A stretch of DNA of 56,501 nucleotides from REEB85 sp018971455 (lineage in GTDB: Bacteria; Pseudomonadota; Alphaproteobacteria; Acetobacterales; Acetobacteraceae). The position numbers and the translations under genes were made by a program. The stretch spans positions 1-56,501 of the forward strand of contig JAGWNT010000011.1 in the NCBI GenBank assembly GCA_028871195.1, written 5' to 3'. This document shows, one piece after another, positions 1 to 8,132 of the stretch. Each line of letters begins with the position of its first letter. Within the stretch, counting starts at the first letter, position 1. The notes under the pieces were generated by a model, which ran no database searches, was not told the DNA's origin, and saw nothing but the letters and a program-made list of their open reading frames with translations.

Positions 1-93
1 GTCGCGCACGGCGCCGCGGATGGCATTGCCGTCCGCCGCGTTGCGGCTGGCCGCATCCTGGCATTCGACGATGAAGCGGTCGCGATCGAACAT
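1..93 (-). CDS. Partial unknown gene (N-terminal 31 residues)
   Basis: A minus-strand frame opens with ATG at 93 and runs off the left edge without a stop, beginning MFDRDRFIVECQDAAS. A GGAGAGGT Shine-Dalgarno lies about 5 bases upstream of the ATG, which makes this a credible translation start. The visible part is charged and lacks a signal peptide. I do not recognise the family with certainty; similar N-termini occur on small cupin-type proteins in Acetobacteraceae, but that is a weak memory-based suggestion. It is divergent from the methyltransferase at 214 across a 120-bp gap. Confidence 0.6.
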   Translation of the reverse strand, partial: MFDRDRFIVECQDAASRNAADGNAIRGAVRD

Positions 94-213
94 GACACCT
101 CTCCATGGGCGGCAGATGCGACGAGACGATGCTGACGGGGCGAGCGTAGCGGATTGCCGGGGCGCGGGGCAAATAGTACGGGTGGGGCCGGAACCGTGCC
201 GGACGGGTGCGCA

Positions 214-942
214 ATGACGCAGAACATCTATGACGACGAGCAGTTCTTCGAGGGCTACGGCCGGCTCGGCCGCTCGCAGCAGGGGCTCGCCGGGGCTGCG
301 GAGTGGCCGGCGCTGCGGGCGATGCTGCCGCCGATGCGCGGCGCGCGTGTCGCCGATCTCGGCTGCGGCTATGGCTGGTTCTGCCGCTGGGCACGCGAGG
401 CCGGGGCGGCGGGCGTGCTGGGGCTCGACGTGTCGGAGAAGATGCTGGCGCGGGCAAGGGAGATGACGGACGACCCGGCGATCACCTATGCGCGCGCCGA
501 CCTGGAGAGCGCCGGGCTGGCCGCCGCCTCGTTCGACCTGGTGTACAGCTCGCTCACCCTGCACTACATCGCCGACCTGGCCGGGCTGATCGCCGCCATT
601 CACCGCGCATTGGCGCCGGGCGGGCGCCTGGTGTTCTCCGTCGAGCACCCGATCTTCACCGCGCCGTCCGCGCCGGGCTGGGTGGCCGATGCCGCCGGGC
701 GCAGGACCTGGCCGGTCGATGGGTATCTGGTGGAAGGACCAAGGCGGACGGACTGGATCACCCGGGGCGTCATCAAGCAGCATCGCACCATCGGCACCTA
801 TCTCACCCTGTTGCTGCGCGCCGGCTTCACGCTCGATCATGTGGAGGAGTGGGGGCCGACGGAGGCGCAGATCGCCGAGCGGCCGGCGCTGGCCGACGAG
901 CGCATGCGCCCGCCCTTCCTGCTGGTGGCGGCCCACCGCTAG
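214..942 (+). CDS. Class I SAM-dependent methyltransferase
   Basis: A 242-residue soluble protein with the Methyltransf_11 fold. Motif I, VADLGCGYGWF, at residues 46-56 binds S-adenosylmethionine. The acidic end of beta-2 is GLDVSEKML, followed by YARADLES and the motif IV region FDLVYSSLTLHYI, then the post-motif segment LAPGGRLVFSVEHP. The C-terminal third (IKQHRTIGTYLTLLLRAGF) looks like the substrate cap of small-molecule methyltransferases. An upstream in-frame start at 154 would add 20 low-complexity residues; ATG 214 is preferred because the conserved fold begins shortly after it. The methyl acceptor cannot be told from sequence. Confidence 0.85.
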   Translation: MTQNIYDDEQFFEGYGRLGRSQQGLAGAAEWPALRAMLPPMRGARVADLGCGYGWFCRWAREAGAAGVLGLDVSEKMLARAREMTDDPAITYARADLESAGLAAASFDLVYSSLTLHYIADLAGLIAAIHRALAPGGRLVFSVEHPIFTAPSAPGWVADAAGRRTWPVDGYLVEGPRRTDWITRGVIKQHRTIGTYLTLLLRAGFTLDHVEEWGPTEAQIAERPALADERMRPPFLLVAAHR

Positions 943-980
943 CGCCTTCCCAAACGCGCCGAGCCCCCCATACTGGGCGA

Positions 981-2105
981 ATGCCCCCGGCCTCGCCTCC
1001 GCGCTACATCGGCAGTGAGATCTACCGTGCCTCGACCTACGGGCCGAAGCACCCGCTGGCGATTCCGAGAGTGTCCACCTGCACCGATCTGATCCGCGCG
1101 CTCGGCTGGCTCGGGCCGGCGCAATTCGTCGAGGCGCCGATGGCCAGCGAAGCGCAGCTTCTGCGCTTTCACGACGCGGCGTATCTGGCGGCCCTCAGGC
1201 GCGCCGAGGCGACGCAGAGCGTGCCGCCCGAGGATCGCGCGCGCTTTCGCATCGGCGCCGACGGCAATCCGGTGTACCGCGAATTGTTCCGCCGGCCGGC
1301 GACATCGGCCGGCGGGGTGATGCTGGCGGCGGCGCTGACCGCCTCGGGCGGCATCGTGCATTGCCCGGGGGGCGGCACGCATCACGGCCGGCCCGACCGC
1401 GCGAGCGGGTTCTGCTACCTCAACGATCCGGTGCTGGGCATCCTGGCCTGGCTCGACCAGGGGCTGGAGCGCATCGTCTATCTCGACATCGACGCCCATC
1501 ACGGCGACGGCGTGCAGGATGCCTTCCATGACGATGCGCGGGTCTTGACGATCAGCATTCACGAAGACGGGCGCTGGCCTTTTTCGGGCGCGGCGGAGGA
1601 CCGGGCCGGCGGGGCGGCGCGCAATTTTCCGGTGCCGCAGGGCTTCAACGACAGCGAGATGGCGTTTCTTCTCGAGCGCGCCATCCTGCCGCTGATCGCC
1701 GCCCACCGCCCGCAGGCGATCATGCTGCAGGCCGGCGCGGATGCGCTGGAGGAGGACCCGCTGGCGCGGCTCGCCCTGTCCAACAACGCGCATTGGCAGG
1801 TGGCGGCGGCGATCCGCGATGTCGCGCCGCGCCTCGTCGTGCTGGGCGGCGGGGGCTATAATCCCTATACGGTCGGGCGCTGCTGGGCGGGCATCTGGGC
1901 GGTGCTGAACGGGCTCGACGTGCCGGCCCGTCTGCCGGCGCCCGCCGAGGCGGTGCTGCGCGGCCTGGTCTATAACCGCGCCGCCGGGCGCAACCCGCCG
2001 GCGCACTGGTTCACCACGCTGCGCGACGCGCCGCGCGCGGGGCCGGTGCGGGGCGAGGTGGAGCGGCTGGCCGAGATCGCGCTGAAGGAAGGAATTGCCG
2101 CATGA
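981..2105 (+). CDS. Histone deacetylase-family (AcuC/HDAC fold) amidohydrolase
   Basis: A 374-residue member of the arginase/deacetylase superfamily. The tandem catalytic histidines lie in HCPGGGTHHG (residues 128-136). The Zn-binding segment LDIDAHHGDG follows at 168-177 (ligands probably D171 and H173). The third metal-binding region is AGADALEEDP, and the transition-state tyrosine is in GGGGYNPY. All catalytic positions are present, so the enzyme should be active. Family members remove acetyl or related groups from lysine, polyamines or acetoin-pathway proteins; the substrate here is unknown. The stop overlaps the next gene's start by 4 bp (ATGA), so the two are translationally coupled. 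Confidence 0.88.
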   Translation: MPPASPPRYIGSEIYRASTYGPKHPLAIPRVSTCTDLIRALGWLGPAQFVEAPMASEAQLLRFHDAAYLAALRRAEATQSVPPEDRARFRIGADGNPVYRELFRRPATSAGGVMLAAALTASGGIVHCPGGGTHHGRPDRASGFCYLNDPVLGILAWLDQGLERIVYLDIDAHHGDGVQDAFHDDARVLTISIHEDGRWPFSGAAEDRAGGAARNFPVPQGFNDSEMAFLLERAILPLIAAHRPQAIMLQAGADALEEDPLARLALSNNAHWQVAAAIRDVAPRLVVLGGGGYNPYTVGRCWAGIWAVLNGLDVPARLPAPAEAVLRGLVYNRAAGRNPPAHWFTTLRDAPRAGPVRGEVERLAEIALKEGIAA

Positions 2106-2593
2106 CGCCACGCCGCCATCTGCTCGTTCTGCTTGCTGCCGGGGCGCTGCTGCCCGGGCTGGGGCGGGCGCAATCGGACGAGCCGACCGGCCCGCAGCCG
2201 ACGCTGCCGCAGGAGAGGCTCGTCATCGTCACGCATGACGGCAAGCGGCATGATTTCCATGTCGAGATGGCATTGAAGATGCGCCAGCAGATCGCCGGGC
2301 TGATGTTCCGCCCCAGCGTGCCCGCCGATGGCGGCATGCTGTTCGTGTGGGAGGGCGCGCGCGACTCGCAGATGTGGATGAAGAACACCCTGGCCAGCCT
2401 GGACATGCTGTTCATCGACAGCCGCGGCGTCATCCGCCACATCGCCGAGCGCACGGTGCCGCAAAGCCTGGCGGTGATCGACAGCGGCGGGCCGGTGCAT
2501 GCCACGCTCGAACTTGCCGCCGGCACCGCGGCGCGGCTGGATATCCGCGTCGGCGACCAGGTGCTGCAGCGGGTGTTCGGCAACGCCCCCTGA
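2102..2593 (+). CDS. DUF192 family exported protein
   Basis: A 163-residue protein with an N-terminal signal peptide (MTPRRHLLVLLAAGALLPGLGRAQ, hydrophobic core about residues 6-18, cleavage after GRA). The rest is one DUF192 (COG1430) domain with the hallmarks GLMFR, QMWMKNTL and LDMLFIDSRG. The family is widespread and structurally known, but its biochemical role is not established; it probably acts in the periplasm. It overlaps the HDAC-family gene by 4 bp, as if co-translated, though a functional link is not evident. Confidence 0.88.
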   Translation: MTPRRHLLVLLAAGALLPGLGRAQSDEPTGPQPTLPQERLVIVTHDGKRHDFHVEMALKMRQQIAGLMFRPSVPADGGMLFVWEGARDSQMWMKNTLASLDMLFIDSRGVIRHIAERTVPQSLAVIDSGGPVHATLELAAGTAARLDIRVGDQVLQRVFGNAP

Positions 2594-2787
2594 GGTAACC
2601 AGCGCGGCGATTGCCGGCGGCGGCTGCCTCGATGAAGCGTACTGATTTGACGACGGAATGGAAATGCCAAAAACGTCACGAAAATTGCGCGGCGCTCCGG
2701 CGGCGCCCCGGCGGCGTCAGAGCGGCGGCGGCAAGGCGGGGGGGCGCTTGCCTTCGCGGCGGCGCGCCCATAGCTTGCGGCCGGGTT
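2594..2787 (+). other. Intergenic region with possible tRNA promoter
   Basis: This 194-bp gap has no credible gene. Near its right end TTGCCT (2748-2753) and TAGCTT (2771-2776) are spaced 17 bp apart and sit 12 bp before tRNA-Pro, a possible weak sigma-70 promoter. The match is poor in both hexamers, so this is only suggestive. Confidence 0.3.
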
Positions 2788-2864
2788 CGGGGCGTGGCGC
2801 AGCCTGGTAGCGCGCGTGTTTTGGGTACACGAGGCCGCCGGTTCGAGTCCGGCCGCCCCGACCA
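2788..2864 (+). tRNA. tRNA-Pro (anticodon TGG)
   Basis: The cloverleaf can be folded by hand. The acceptor CGGGGCG (2788-2794) pairs with CGCCCCG (2854-2860), followed by discriminator A and an encoded CCA. The anticodon stem CGTGT/ACACG encloses the loop TTTGGGT with anticodon TGG at 2822-2824. The T arm carries GGTTCGAGTCC. It reads the CCN proline codons. Confidence 0.96.
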
Positions 2865-2882
2865 TCTGGTGTGGAGAGCGGC

Positions 2883-3194
2883 ATGGCAGTGCGGGCACGT
2901 ATTTTCCGGCAACCGAAGACGGCGATGCAGTCCGGCCAGGCCGGAACGCATGAATGGGTGCTTGAATTCCCGCCCGCCGAGCCGAGCCGGGCGGATGCGC
3001 TGATGGGGTGGATCGGCAGCGCCGATACGCGGGCGCAGGTGCGGCTGAAATTCGCCACGCGCGACGAAGCACTCGCCTATGCGGCGCGCGAGGGGCTTGC
3101 CTGCGACGTGGAATTGCCGCGCGAGCGGGCGATGAGGCCGAAAGCCTATGCCGATAATTTCCGCTTCGGCCGGTCCGAGAACTGGACGCATTAG
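2883..3194 (+). CDS. NDUFS4-like complex I accessory subunit (ETC complex I conserved region)
   Basis: A 103-residue protein matching the NADH:ubiquinone oxidoreductase 18-kDa (NDUFS4/AQDQ) family. It begins VRARIFRQPKTAMQSGQAGT with the family's HEWVLEF strand, then MGWIGSADTRAQVRLKF, and ends with PKAYADNFRFGRSENWTH. In alphaproteobacteria this supernumerary subunit binds the peripheral arm of complex I. The gene stands alone between two tRNAs, away from any nuo operon. ATG 2883 follows GGAG by about 8 bases; a GTG at 2871 is the in-frame alternative. Confidence 0.88.
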   Translation: MAVRARIFRQPKTAMQSGQAGTHEWVLEFPPAEPSRADALMGWIGSADTRAQVRLKFATRDEALAYAAREGLACDVELPRERAMRPKAYADNFRFGRSENWTH

Positions 3195-3258
3195 GCCGAT
3201 ATCGGCTCAACTGGCGTTGCCGAATGGCACCGGTCGGGCATGGTCCGGCCGGATTCCG

Positions 3259-3335
3259 GCGCCCTTAGCTCAGGTGGATAGAGCAACAGCCTTCTAAGCT
3301 GTGGGTCCCTGGTTCGAGTCCAGGAGGGCGCGCCA
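3259..3335 (+). tRNA. tRNA-Arg (anticodon TCT)
   Basis: Acceptor GCGCCCT (3259-3265) pairs with AGGGCGC (3325-3331), then discriminator G and an encoded CCA. The anticodon stem ACAGC/GCTGT holds the loop CTTCTAA with anticodon TCT. D arm GCTCAGGTGGATAGAGC and T arm GGTTCGAGTCC are normal. It reads AGA/AGG, rare codons in a GC-rich genome. Confidence 0.96.
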
Positions 3336-3433
3336 TGATCTTGCAACGCTTCCCCGTGTGGCGGGTGGTGTGCGGCCTGTGGCGGGGCGGGGCGCCGTTG
3401 GCGTGTCCCATCCTGGCCGGGCAGGATCAGACC

Positions 3434-3461
3434 ATGAAACATAGATTAAAAATTATATAAT
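3434..3461 (+). promoter_or_regulatory. Candidate sigma-70 promoter
   Basis: A perfect -10 hexamer TATAAT at 3456-3461 lies 16 bp after ATGAAA (3434-3439), which matches four of six -35 positions. The surrounding 40 bases are strikingly AT-rich for this genome. A start near 3468 would give a short transcript ending at the terminator 60 bases on. The same AT block also reads TATAAT on the minus strand, so direction is inferred from the terminator. Confidence 0.45.
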
Positions 3462-3467
3462 TCGCTC

Positions 3468-3527
3468 ATAATTCGATACAAACTGCGAGCTCCGCCGGGT
3501 CCGGCGCGCCGGCCGGCTCGCATTTTT
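3468..3527 (+). ncRNA. Candidate ~60-nt small RNA
   Basis: The interval between the TATAAT promoter and a hairpin-plus-T-run terminator contains no reading frame with a ribosome site. The transcript would be about 60 nt, mostly the terminator hairpin with a short AU-rich 5' tail. No homology to a named sRNA family is recognised. It may instead be a promoter remnant beside the tRNA-Arg gene. Confidence 0.3.
3484..3527 (+). terminator. Rho-independent terminator
   Basis: The outer stem TGCGAGC (3484-3490) pairs with GCTCGCA (3516-3522), with further CCGG/CCGG pairing inside, and is followed directly by TTTTT (3523-3527). The T-run exists only for plus-strand transcription, so it ends either tRNA-Arg read-through or the candidate small RNA. 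Confidence 0.65.
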
Positions 3528-3876
3528 GTGAGTCGGTGAATGCCTCTCAGGCAGTGGTAGAATTGCCCGGAATTTGTGGGTGTTACGGCGCATTCCGAAA
3601 CCACAATGGAAAATTCCTTGGCAATCGTCATCGTTGCGTCAACGAAAATCCCTTTACAGTCTGGTTTCTTTGCGTTTCCATAAGAAATCGTTAAGGCCAC
3701 GATGTCACGAGTGGTTGATTTCCGGGAAGAAAGGTGGATCCAAAATTTGCCGATTTGCCACGGAACACGGGAATCGATTCTGATTTTTGGCGCAAGTTTC
3801 TAGCGGCGAAACGAGCGGGCGAGGGTGCGGCCAGGCCGACCGGCGCTTCTCCTCTCGCTCACCTGGGGTCTTGAAG
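3528..3876. other. Gene-free leader region of the OmpR-type regulator
   Basis: About 350 bp of noticeably lower GC than its surroundings. Frames in it have atypical composition and no ribosome site. It contains an inverted repeat TTTCTT/AAGAAA (about 3665-3687) and a one-mismatch CtrA-like site ATAA-N7-TTAA at 3680-3694. It most likely carries the regulator's promoter; I cannot place the hexamers. Confidence 0.5.
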
Positions 3877-4707
3877 ATGCGTTTGCTCCTCATTGCTGAC
3901 GACCCGGCGCAGTCGGCGAGCCTGACCAGACTGTTCAACCACAGCGGTTTCATCACCGATTCCGTGGCCACTGCGGAGGACGCCATCGCGGCCCTGCGCC
4001 TCGCGCCCTATGACGCCATCATCCTCGATGTCGCCACCTATGATCCCTGCCACAGCGAGGTGCTGCGGCTGATCCGTCTGAGGGACGCGCAGCGGCGCGT
4101 GCTGGTGCTGTCGGACAACAGCACAGCACAGGTGCATATCGATGCACTGAACCGCGGCGCGGATGATTTCCTCGTCAAGCCGTTCACCGCCGAGGAGCTG
4201 CTGGCGCGGCTTCGCGCCCTGCTGCGCCGGCCCAGCCAGGTCGTCGATCCGGTGATGCGCGCGGGCAACATCGCGCTCGATACGGCGGTCGGCGCCGTGC
4301 ATGTGGATGGCGTGGCGGTGCGGCTGACGCGGCGTGAATTCGCCATTCTGGAAGTGCTGGTTCGCAACAAGGACGGGCTGGTGGCGCGCGAGCGGCTTGA
4401 GCACGCGGTGTTTTCCTTCGATGCCACGGTGACACCGAACGCGCTCGAGGTGGCGATCTCGCGGCTGCGCCGCAGCCTCGCGCTGCATGACGCCACGCTG
4501 ACCGTCATTGCCCAGCGCGGCAGCGGCTACACGCTGGCGCCGCGCCAGGTCACCCGGCCCGGCGCGGGCGCGAAAAACATCATCCTGCTGCCGCGCGCGC
4601 CGGCGGCGGGCGGTGCCGCGCCCAAGCTGGGCGCGCGGCCGGTCAACGGCGAAATCAACGGCACGCATGGCCGGCTTCGGCGGTCGGGGATCGAGAAGCG
4701 GCCGTAG
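3877..4707 (+). CDS. OmpR/PhoB-family response regulator
   Basis: A 276-residue two-domain regulator. The receiver has the acidic pair D8-D9, the predicted phospho-acceptor D51 in AIILDVATYD and the conserved lysine in DDFLVKPF (about residue 103). A winged-helix output domain follows, with VRLTRREFAILEVLV, TPNALEVAISRLRR and the wing IAQRGSGYTL. An unusual, probably disordered tail of about 50 residues (ITLAP... to GRLRRSGIEKRP) extends beyond the DNA-binding domain. No histidine kinase gene is adjacent. It lies 35 bp before the first Hint-domain gene in the same direction, so it is the natural candidate to regulate the surface-protein cluster. ATG 3877 gives the usual MRLLLIADD start; an upstream frame adds 30 atypical residues. 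Confidence 0.88.
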   Translation: MRLLLIADDPAQSASLTRLFNHSGFITDSVATAEDAIAALRLAPYDAIILDVATYDPCHSEVLRLIRLRDAQRRVLVLSDNSTAQVHIDALNRGADDFLVKPFTAEELLARLRALLRRPSQVVDPVMRAGNIALDTAVGAVHVDGVAVRLTRREFAILEVLVRNKDGLVARERLEHAVFSFDATVTPNALEVAISRLRRSLALHDATLTVIAQRGSGYTLAPRQVTRPGAGAKNIILLPRAPAAGGAAPKLGARPVNGEINGTHGRLRRSGIEKRP

Positions 4708-4742
4708 GCGCGCGAGGGGGCTGGGCGCAACGGGAGGGGGTG

Positions 4743-7700
4743 ATGGCGATAACCTACACCTGGAAGCCGGTCGGTGGCGGGCAGAACTGGACCACGGCCG
4801 CCAACTGGTCGCCCGTCGGCATCCCGGGCAGCCTGGATACGGCGGTCGTCGTGCTGACCGGCACGCTGCTGGGTGACAATCAGAGCGTCGGCACGCTGTT
4901 TCTGTCGGGCGGCACGCTCGGCCAGCTCAGTGACGTGCTGACGGCCGGCACGGCCGAGCTGCTCGGCGGCACCGACATCGTGGGCGCGCTGGATGCCACC
5001 ACGGCGGATTTCGTCGCCACCACCACCATCGACGGGCTGGTGGCCGCGACCGGCGCGGTGACCGTGGGCGGCACCGCCACCGGCACGGTCGATATCGGCG
5101 GCGCCGGCTCGCTGACCGCCGGCAGCCTGCTGGTCGGCGGCAATTCCGGGGTGGTGGGCCTGCTTCAAAGCACCGGCATCGGCGGGTTCGCCGTGGCTGG
5201 CGGGGCGACGCTCGGCGCCTCCGGCACCGGCGACCTGAGCCTGGTGAATGCCTTTGGGGCGAGTGTCGGCGCCAATCTGGTGGCCGGGCTCAATGGCGGT
5301 TCGGCCGCCGCGCTGTCGCTCACCTTGGTGAGCATTCTGAATGTCGCCGGCAACGCGACGCTGGGAGCCGGCGGCAGCGTGACGACGACGATCGACACCG
5401 GTTCGGTGCTGAGCATCACCGGCGGGCTGACGGTGGCGGCCAGTGCCGGCAGCGTCGGCTCGATCGATGTCAGCGGCGATTCGTTGTCCGGCGGCACGCT
5501 GTCGGTGGGTGGCGACGCCACGCTGTTCGCCGGCGGGACGGGCACGCTGGTGGCCGAGAACAGCGGCGAGTTCGACCTGGTGGGCGGCACGACGCTGAGC
5601 AACCGCGTCTTCCTCGGCGGCGGCACGCTGATCGCGCGCGGCGGCGGCGCCATCAATGCCAATGCCATCGTGATGAGCAACGGCGCGGCGCTGCAGGTGC
5701 TGAGCGGCGCCCGGGTCAATCTCCGCGGCGCGGATGTCGGCACGCTGGCGAGCGGCCCGGTCGGCCTCGTCGCCAATGGCGCGGTGACGGTGACCGGCGC
5801 GGCCCTGGACACCACGGTCGGTGTCAACGCGGCGCAGATCATCGTCGGCGACGGGCCTTCGGGCGGCGGCACCGGCCTGCTCTCGCTCGGCACCACCGCG
5901 AGCGTCACGGACAGCGCCCTCATCCTCGGCTATGGCACCGGCAACCAGGGCGTGCTGGTGGTGGCGTCGGGCGCCAATCTCAGCCAGACCTCCGGCGGCC
6001 TGACCATCGGCGATGCCGGCGCCGGCACGCTGACGCTGAGCGGCGCGAGCGTGATCAGCGATGCCGGCAATGCGGTGATCGGGGCACTGGCCGGCGGCAC
6101 CGGCACGGCGAGCCTGCGGGATTCCGGCGCGACCTGGTCGGTGGGCGGCACCCTCAGCGTGGGCGGCGCGGGTGCCGGCACGCTCTCGCTCGGCACGGCG
6201 GCCACGGGCGGGCCCAACCTCAGCACCGGCGTCCTGATGGTCGGCGCCAACGCGGGCGGCGTGGGCCGGATGACGGTGGCCAACAGCGCGGTGGTGACGG
6301 ACAATGCCGCGCTGATCGTGGGTGAGGGCGGGGCGGGGTCCCTCGAGCTCGACGCGGCGAACGTCTCGGCGGCGGCGATCATCCTCGGCGACGCGGCCGG
6401 CAGCTCCGGCACGCTGAACGTGGCCTCGGCGTCGGCGACGCTGGCGGCGACCTCCTCGCTGGTGGTCGGCAACAGCGGCAGCGGCACCTTCGTGCTGGGG
6501 GCGGGGGTCAGCTTCAACGAGGGGCACGGCATCGATGTCGGCGCGCTCGCCGGCGGATCGGGCAGCCTACTGGTCAACGGCACGCTGAGCACCACGGGCT
6601 CCAATCTGCGCGTGGGGGTGGCCGGCAGCGGCCAGATGAACGTGGCGGCGGCGGGCTCCGTCAGCGTCAACGGCGCCTTCGCCGTCGGCTCGGCGGGAAC
6701 CGGCAGCGGCTCGGTGACGCTGATGGGCGGCAGCATTTCGGCGGCGAGCCTCGCCGTCGGCGCCTCCTCGGCCATCCTGGGCAGCGGCAGCCTGGCGGTG
6801 GCGGGGGTCAGCAACAATGCGGGGCAGATCGTCGCCAGCGGCGGCACGCTGCGGCTCAACGCGGCGCTGACGGGCACCGGGTCGCTGCAGATCGGCGGCG
6901 CATCGGTGCTGGAGCTGATCCAGGGCGCGCCGACCAGCCAATCCATCGTCTTCCAGGCCAGCGGGGCGAGCGAGCTGCTTGAACTGGTGGCGCCGAAGGC
7001 CGTCTCCAGCGTCATCAAGGGATTCGGCTCGCACACCACGATCGACCTGCTGGGAACGACGCATACCCTGACGCAGAGCTACGCCTACAACACCACGAGC
7101 CACGTGCTGACCGTGAGCGACCTCGGCACGGTGGAAGCAAGTTTCACCTTCGATGCCACGATGCCCAACACCAGCTTCCAGCTGATCGGCGACGGGCTGG
7201 GCACCGGCACGGACATCATTCCCTGCTTCTGCGCCGGCACCCGCATCGGCACCGTGCTCGGCCCGGTGCCGGTGGAGGCGCTGGTGGTCGGCGATCGCGT
7301 GGTCACCGCCGGGGGGCGGGTGCGGCCGATCATCTGGATCGGCCGGCGCAGCTACGAGGGGCGTTTCGTCGCCGCCAATCCGCAGCTCCAGCCGGTGCGC
7401 ATCTGCGCCGGCGCGCTGGGGGGCGGCGTGCCGAAGCGGGACCTCTTCGTCTCGCCGCTGCACGCGCTGCTGATCGATGGCGTGCTGGTGCCGGCGGGCG
7501 GGCTGGTGAACGGGCGCAGCATCCGCCGCCTGCGCGAGGCGGCGGATCTGCGCTACTACCATATCGAGCTCGCCGAGCACGACGTGCTGCTGGCCGAAGG
7601 GGCGCCGGCGGAGAGCTTTCTCGACCTGGAAAACGGGCAGATGTTCGAGAACGGCCATCTGCGCCCGGCCGCCGCGGGCGGACCGGCCCGGCAAAGCTGC

Positions 7701-8078
7701 GCGCCGCGCATCGAGGGCGGGCCGCTGTTCGACGCCATCCGTGCCCGGCTGGGCGGCGCCATGGCGGCCACCGGGGGCGGCGCGCTGCGCGGCAACCTCG
7801 AGCGCGCCGATCGCCACGGCGTGGAGGGCTGGGCGAGCGACGGGTCGGGCCGGCCCGCCGAGCTCGAGGTGCTGGTGGACGGGTTCGCGATGGCGCGGAC
7901 CTGGGCGGCGAGCTACCGCATCGATCTCGACCGGGCGGGCCTCGCCGACGGCGCCTGCGGCTTCGCCGTGCGCTTCGATCCGTCGCTGCCCACCGGGGAG
8001 CATGACGTGGTGGTGCGGCGCGTGCAGGATGGCGCGCTGGTGCCGGGCGCGCCGCGGCACGTCGCGCTGGCGGCATGA
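4743..8078 (+). CDS. Large beta-strand-repeat protein with Hint_2 autoprocessing domain (paralog 1)
   Basis: A 1,111-residue protein. Residues 1-45 (TYTWKPVGGGQNW, ANWSPVGIPGSLDTA) form the N-terminal signature seen on Acetobacteraceae repeat proteins; there is no Sec signal peptide. Residues 45-815 are Gly/Ala/Thr/Val-rich repeats of about 20-25 residues (for example GDAGAGTLTLSGASVISDAG), predicted to form a beta-helix. A Hint_2 domain follows: nucleophile candidate C828 in PCFCAGTRI, then VEALVVGDRVVT, and the block-B histidine H907 in SPLHALLIDG. A C-terminal GWASDG...LEVLVDG module (about 1020-1111) resembles domains found on glycan-related proteins. GGGAGGGGG precedes ATG 4743. Function is inferred as surface or matrix; Hint family members self-cleave. 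Confidence 0.85.
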   Translation: MAITYTWKPVGGGQNWTTAANWSPVGIPGSLDTAVVVLTGTLLGDNQSVGTLFLSGGTLGQLSDVLTAGTAELLGGTDIVGALDATTADFVATTTIDGLVAATGAVTVGGTATGTVDIGGAGSLTAGSLLVGGNSGVVGLLQSTGIGGFAVAGGATLGASGTGDLSLVNAFGASVGANLVAGLNGGSAAALSLTLVSILNVAGNATLGAGGSVTTTIDTGSVLSITGGLTVAASAGSVGSIDVSGDSLSGGTLSVGGDATLFAGGTGTLVAENSGEFDLVGGTTLSNRVFLGGGTLIARGGGAINANAIVMSNGAALQVLSGARVNLRGADVGTLASGPVGLVANGAVTVTGAALDTTVGVNAAQIIVGDGPSGGGTGLLSLGTTASVTDSALILGYGTGNQGVLVVASGANLSQTSGGLTIGDAGAGTLTLSGASVISDAGNAVIGALAGGTGTASLRDSGATWSVGGTLSVGGAGAGTLSLGTAATGGPNLSTGVLMVGANAGGVGRMTVANSAVVTDNAALIVGEGGAGSLELDAANVSAAAIILGDAAGSSGTLNVASASATLAATSSLVVGNSGSGTFVLGAGVSFNEGHGIDVGALAGGSGSLLVNGTLSTTGSNLRVGVAGSGQMNVAAAGSVSVNGAFAVGSAGTGSGSVTLMGGSISAASLAVGASSAILGSGSLAVAGVSNNAGQIVASGGTLRLNAALTGTGSLQIGGASVLELIQGAPTSQSIVFQASGASELLELVAPKAVSSVIKGFGSHTTIDLLGTTHTLTQSYAYNTTSHVLTVSDLGTVEASFTFDATMPNTSFQLIGDGLGTGTDIIPCFCAGTRIGTVLGPVPVEALVVGDRVVTAGGRVRPIIWIGRRSYEGRFVAANPQLQPVRICAGALGGGVPKRDLFVSPLHALLIDGVLVPAGGLVNGRSIRRLREAADLRYYHIELAEHDVLLAEGAPAESFLDLENGQMFENGHLRPAAAGGPARQSCAPRIEGGPLFDAIRARLGGAMAATGGGALRGNLERADRHGVEGWASDGSGRPAELEVLVDGFAMARTWAASYRIDLDRAGLADGACGFAVRFDPSLPTGEHDVVVRRVQDGALVPGAPRHVALAA

Positions 8079-8132
8079 GGGCGCGGGCGAGGAGGCAGGG
8101 GACGGCATGGTGATGGGCGGCGCGCGCGTGCG

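Noticed and set aside
3446..3694. Two more CtrA-like sites (TTAA-N7-ATAA at 3446-3460, ATAA-N7-TTAA at 3680-3694)
   Set aside because: Each has a mismatch in one half-site and lies in AT-rich DNA where such matches arise easily; neither has the trailing C.
3446..3783. Open frames of 70-85 codons in the gap before the OmpR-type gene
   Set aside because: No ribosome sites, atypical composition, overlap with the terminator and promoter; no recognisable domains.
3259..3876. Integrated element at tRNA-Arg
   Set aside because: No integrase gene and no second copy of the tRNA 3' end was seen in the window; lower GC alone is not enough.
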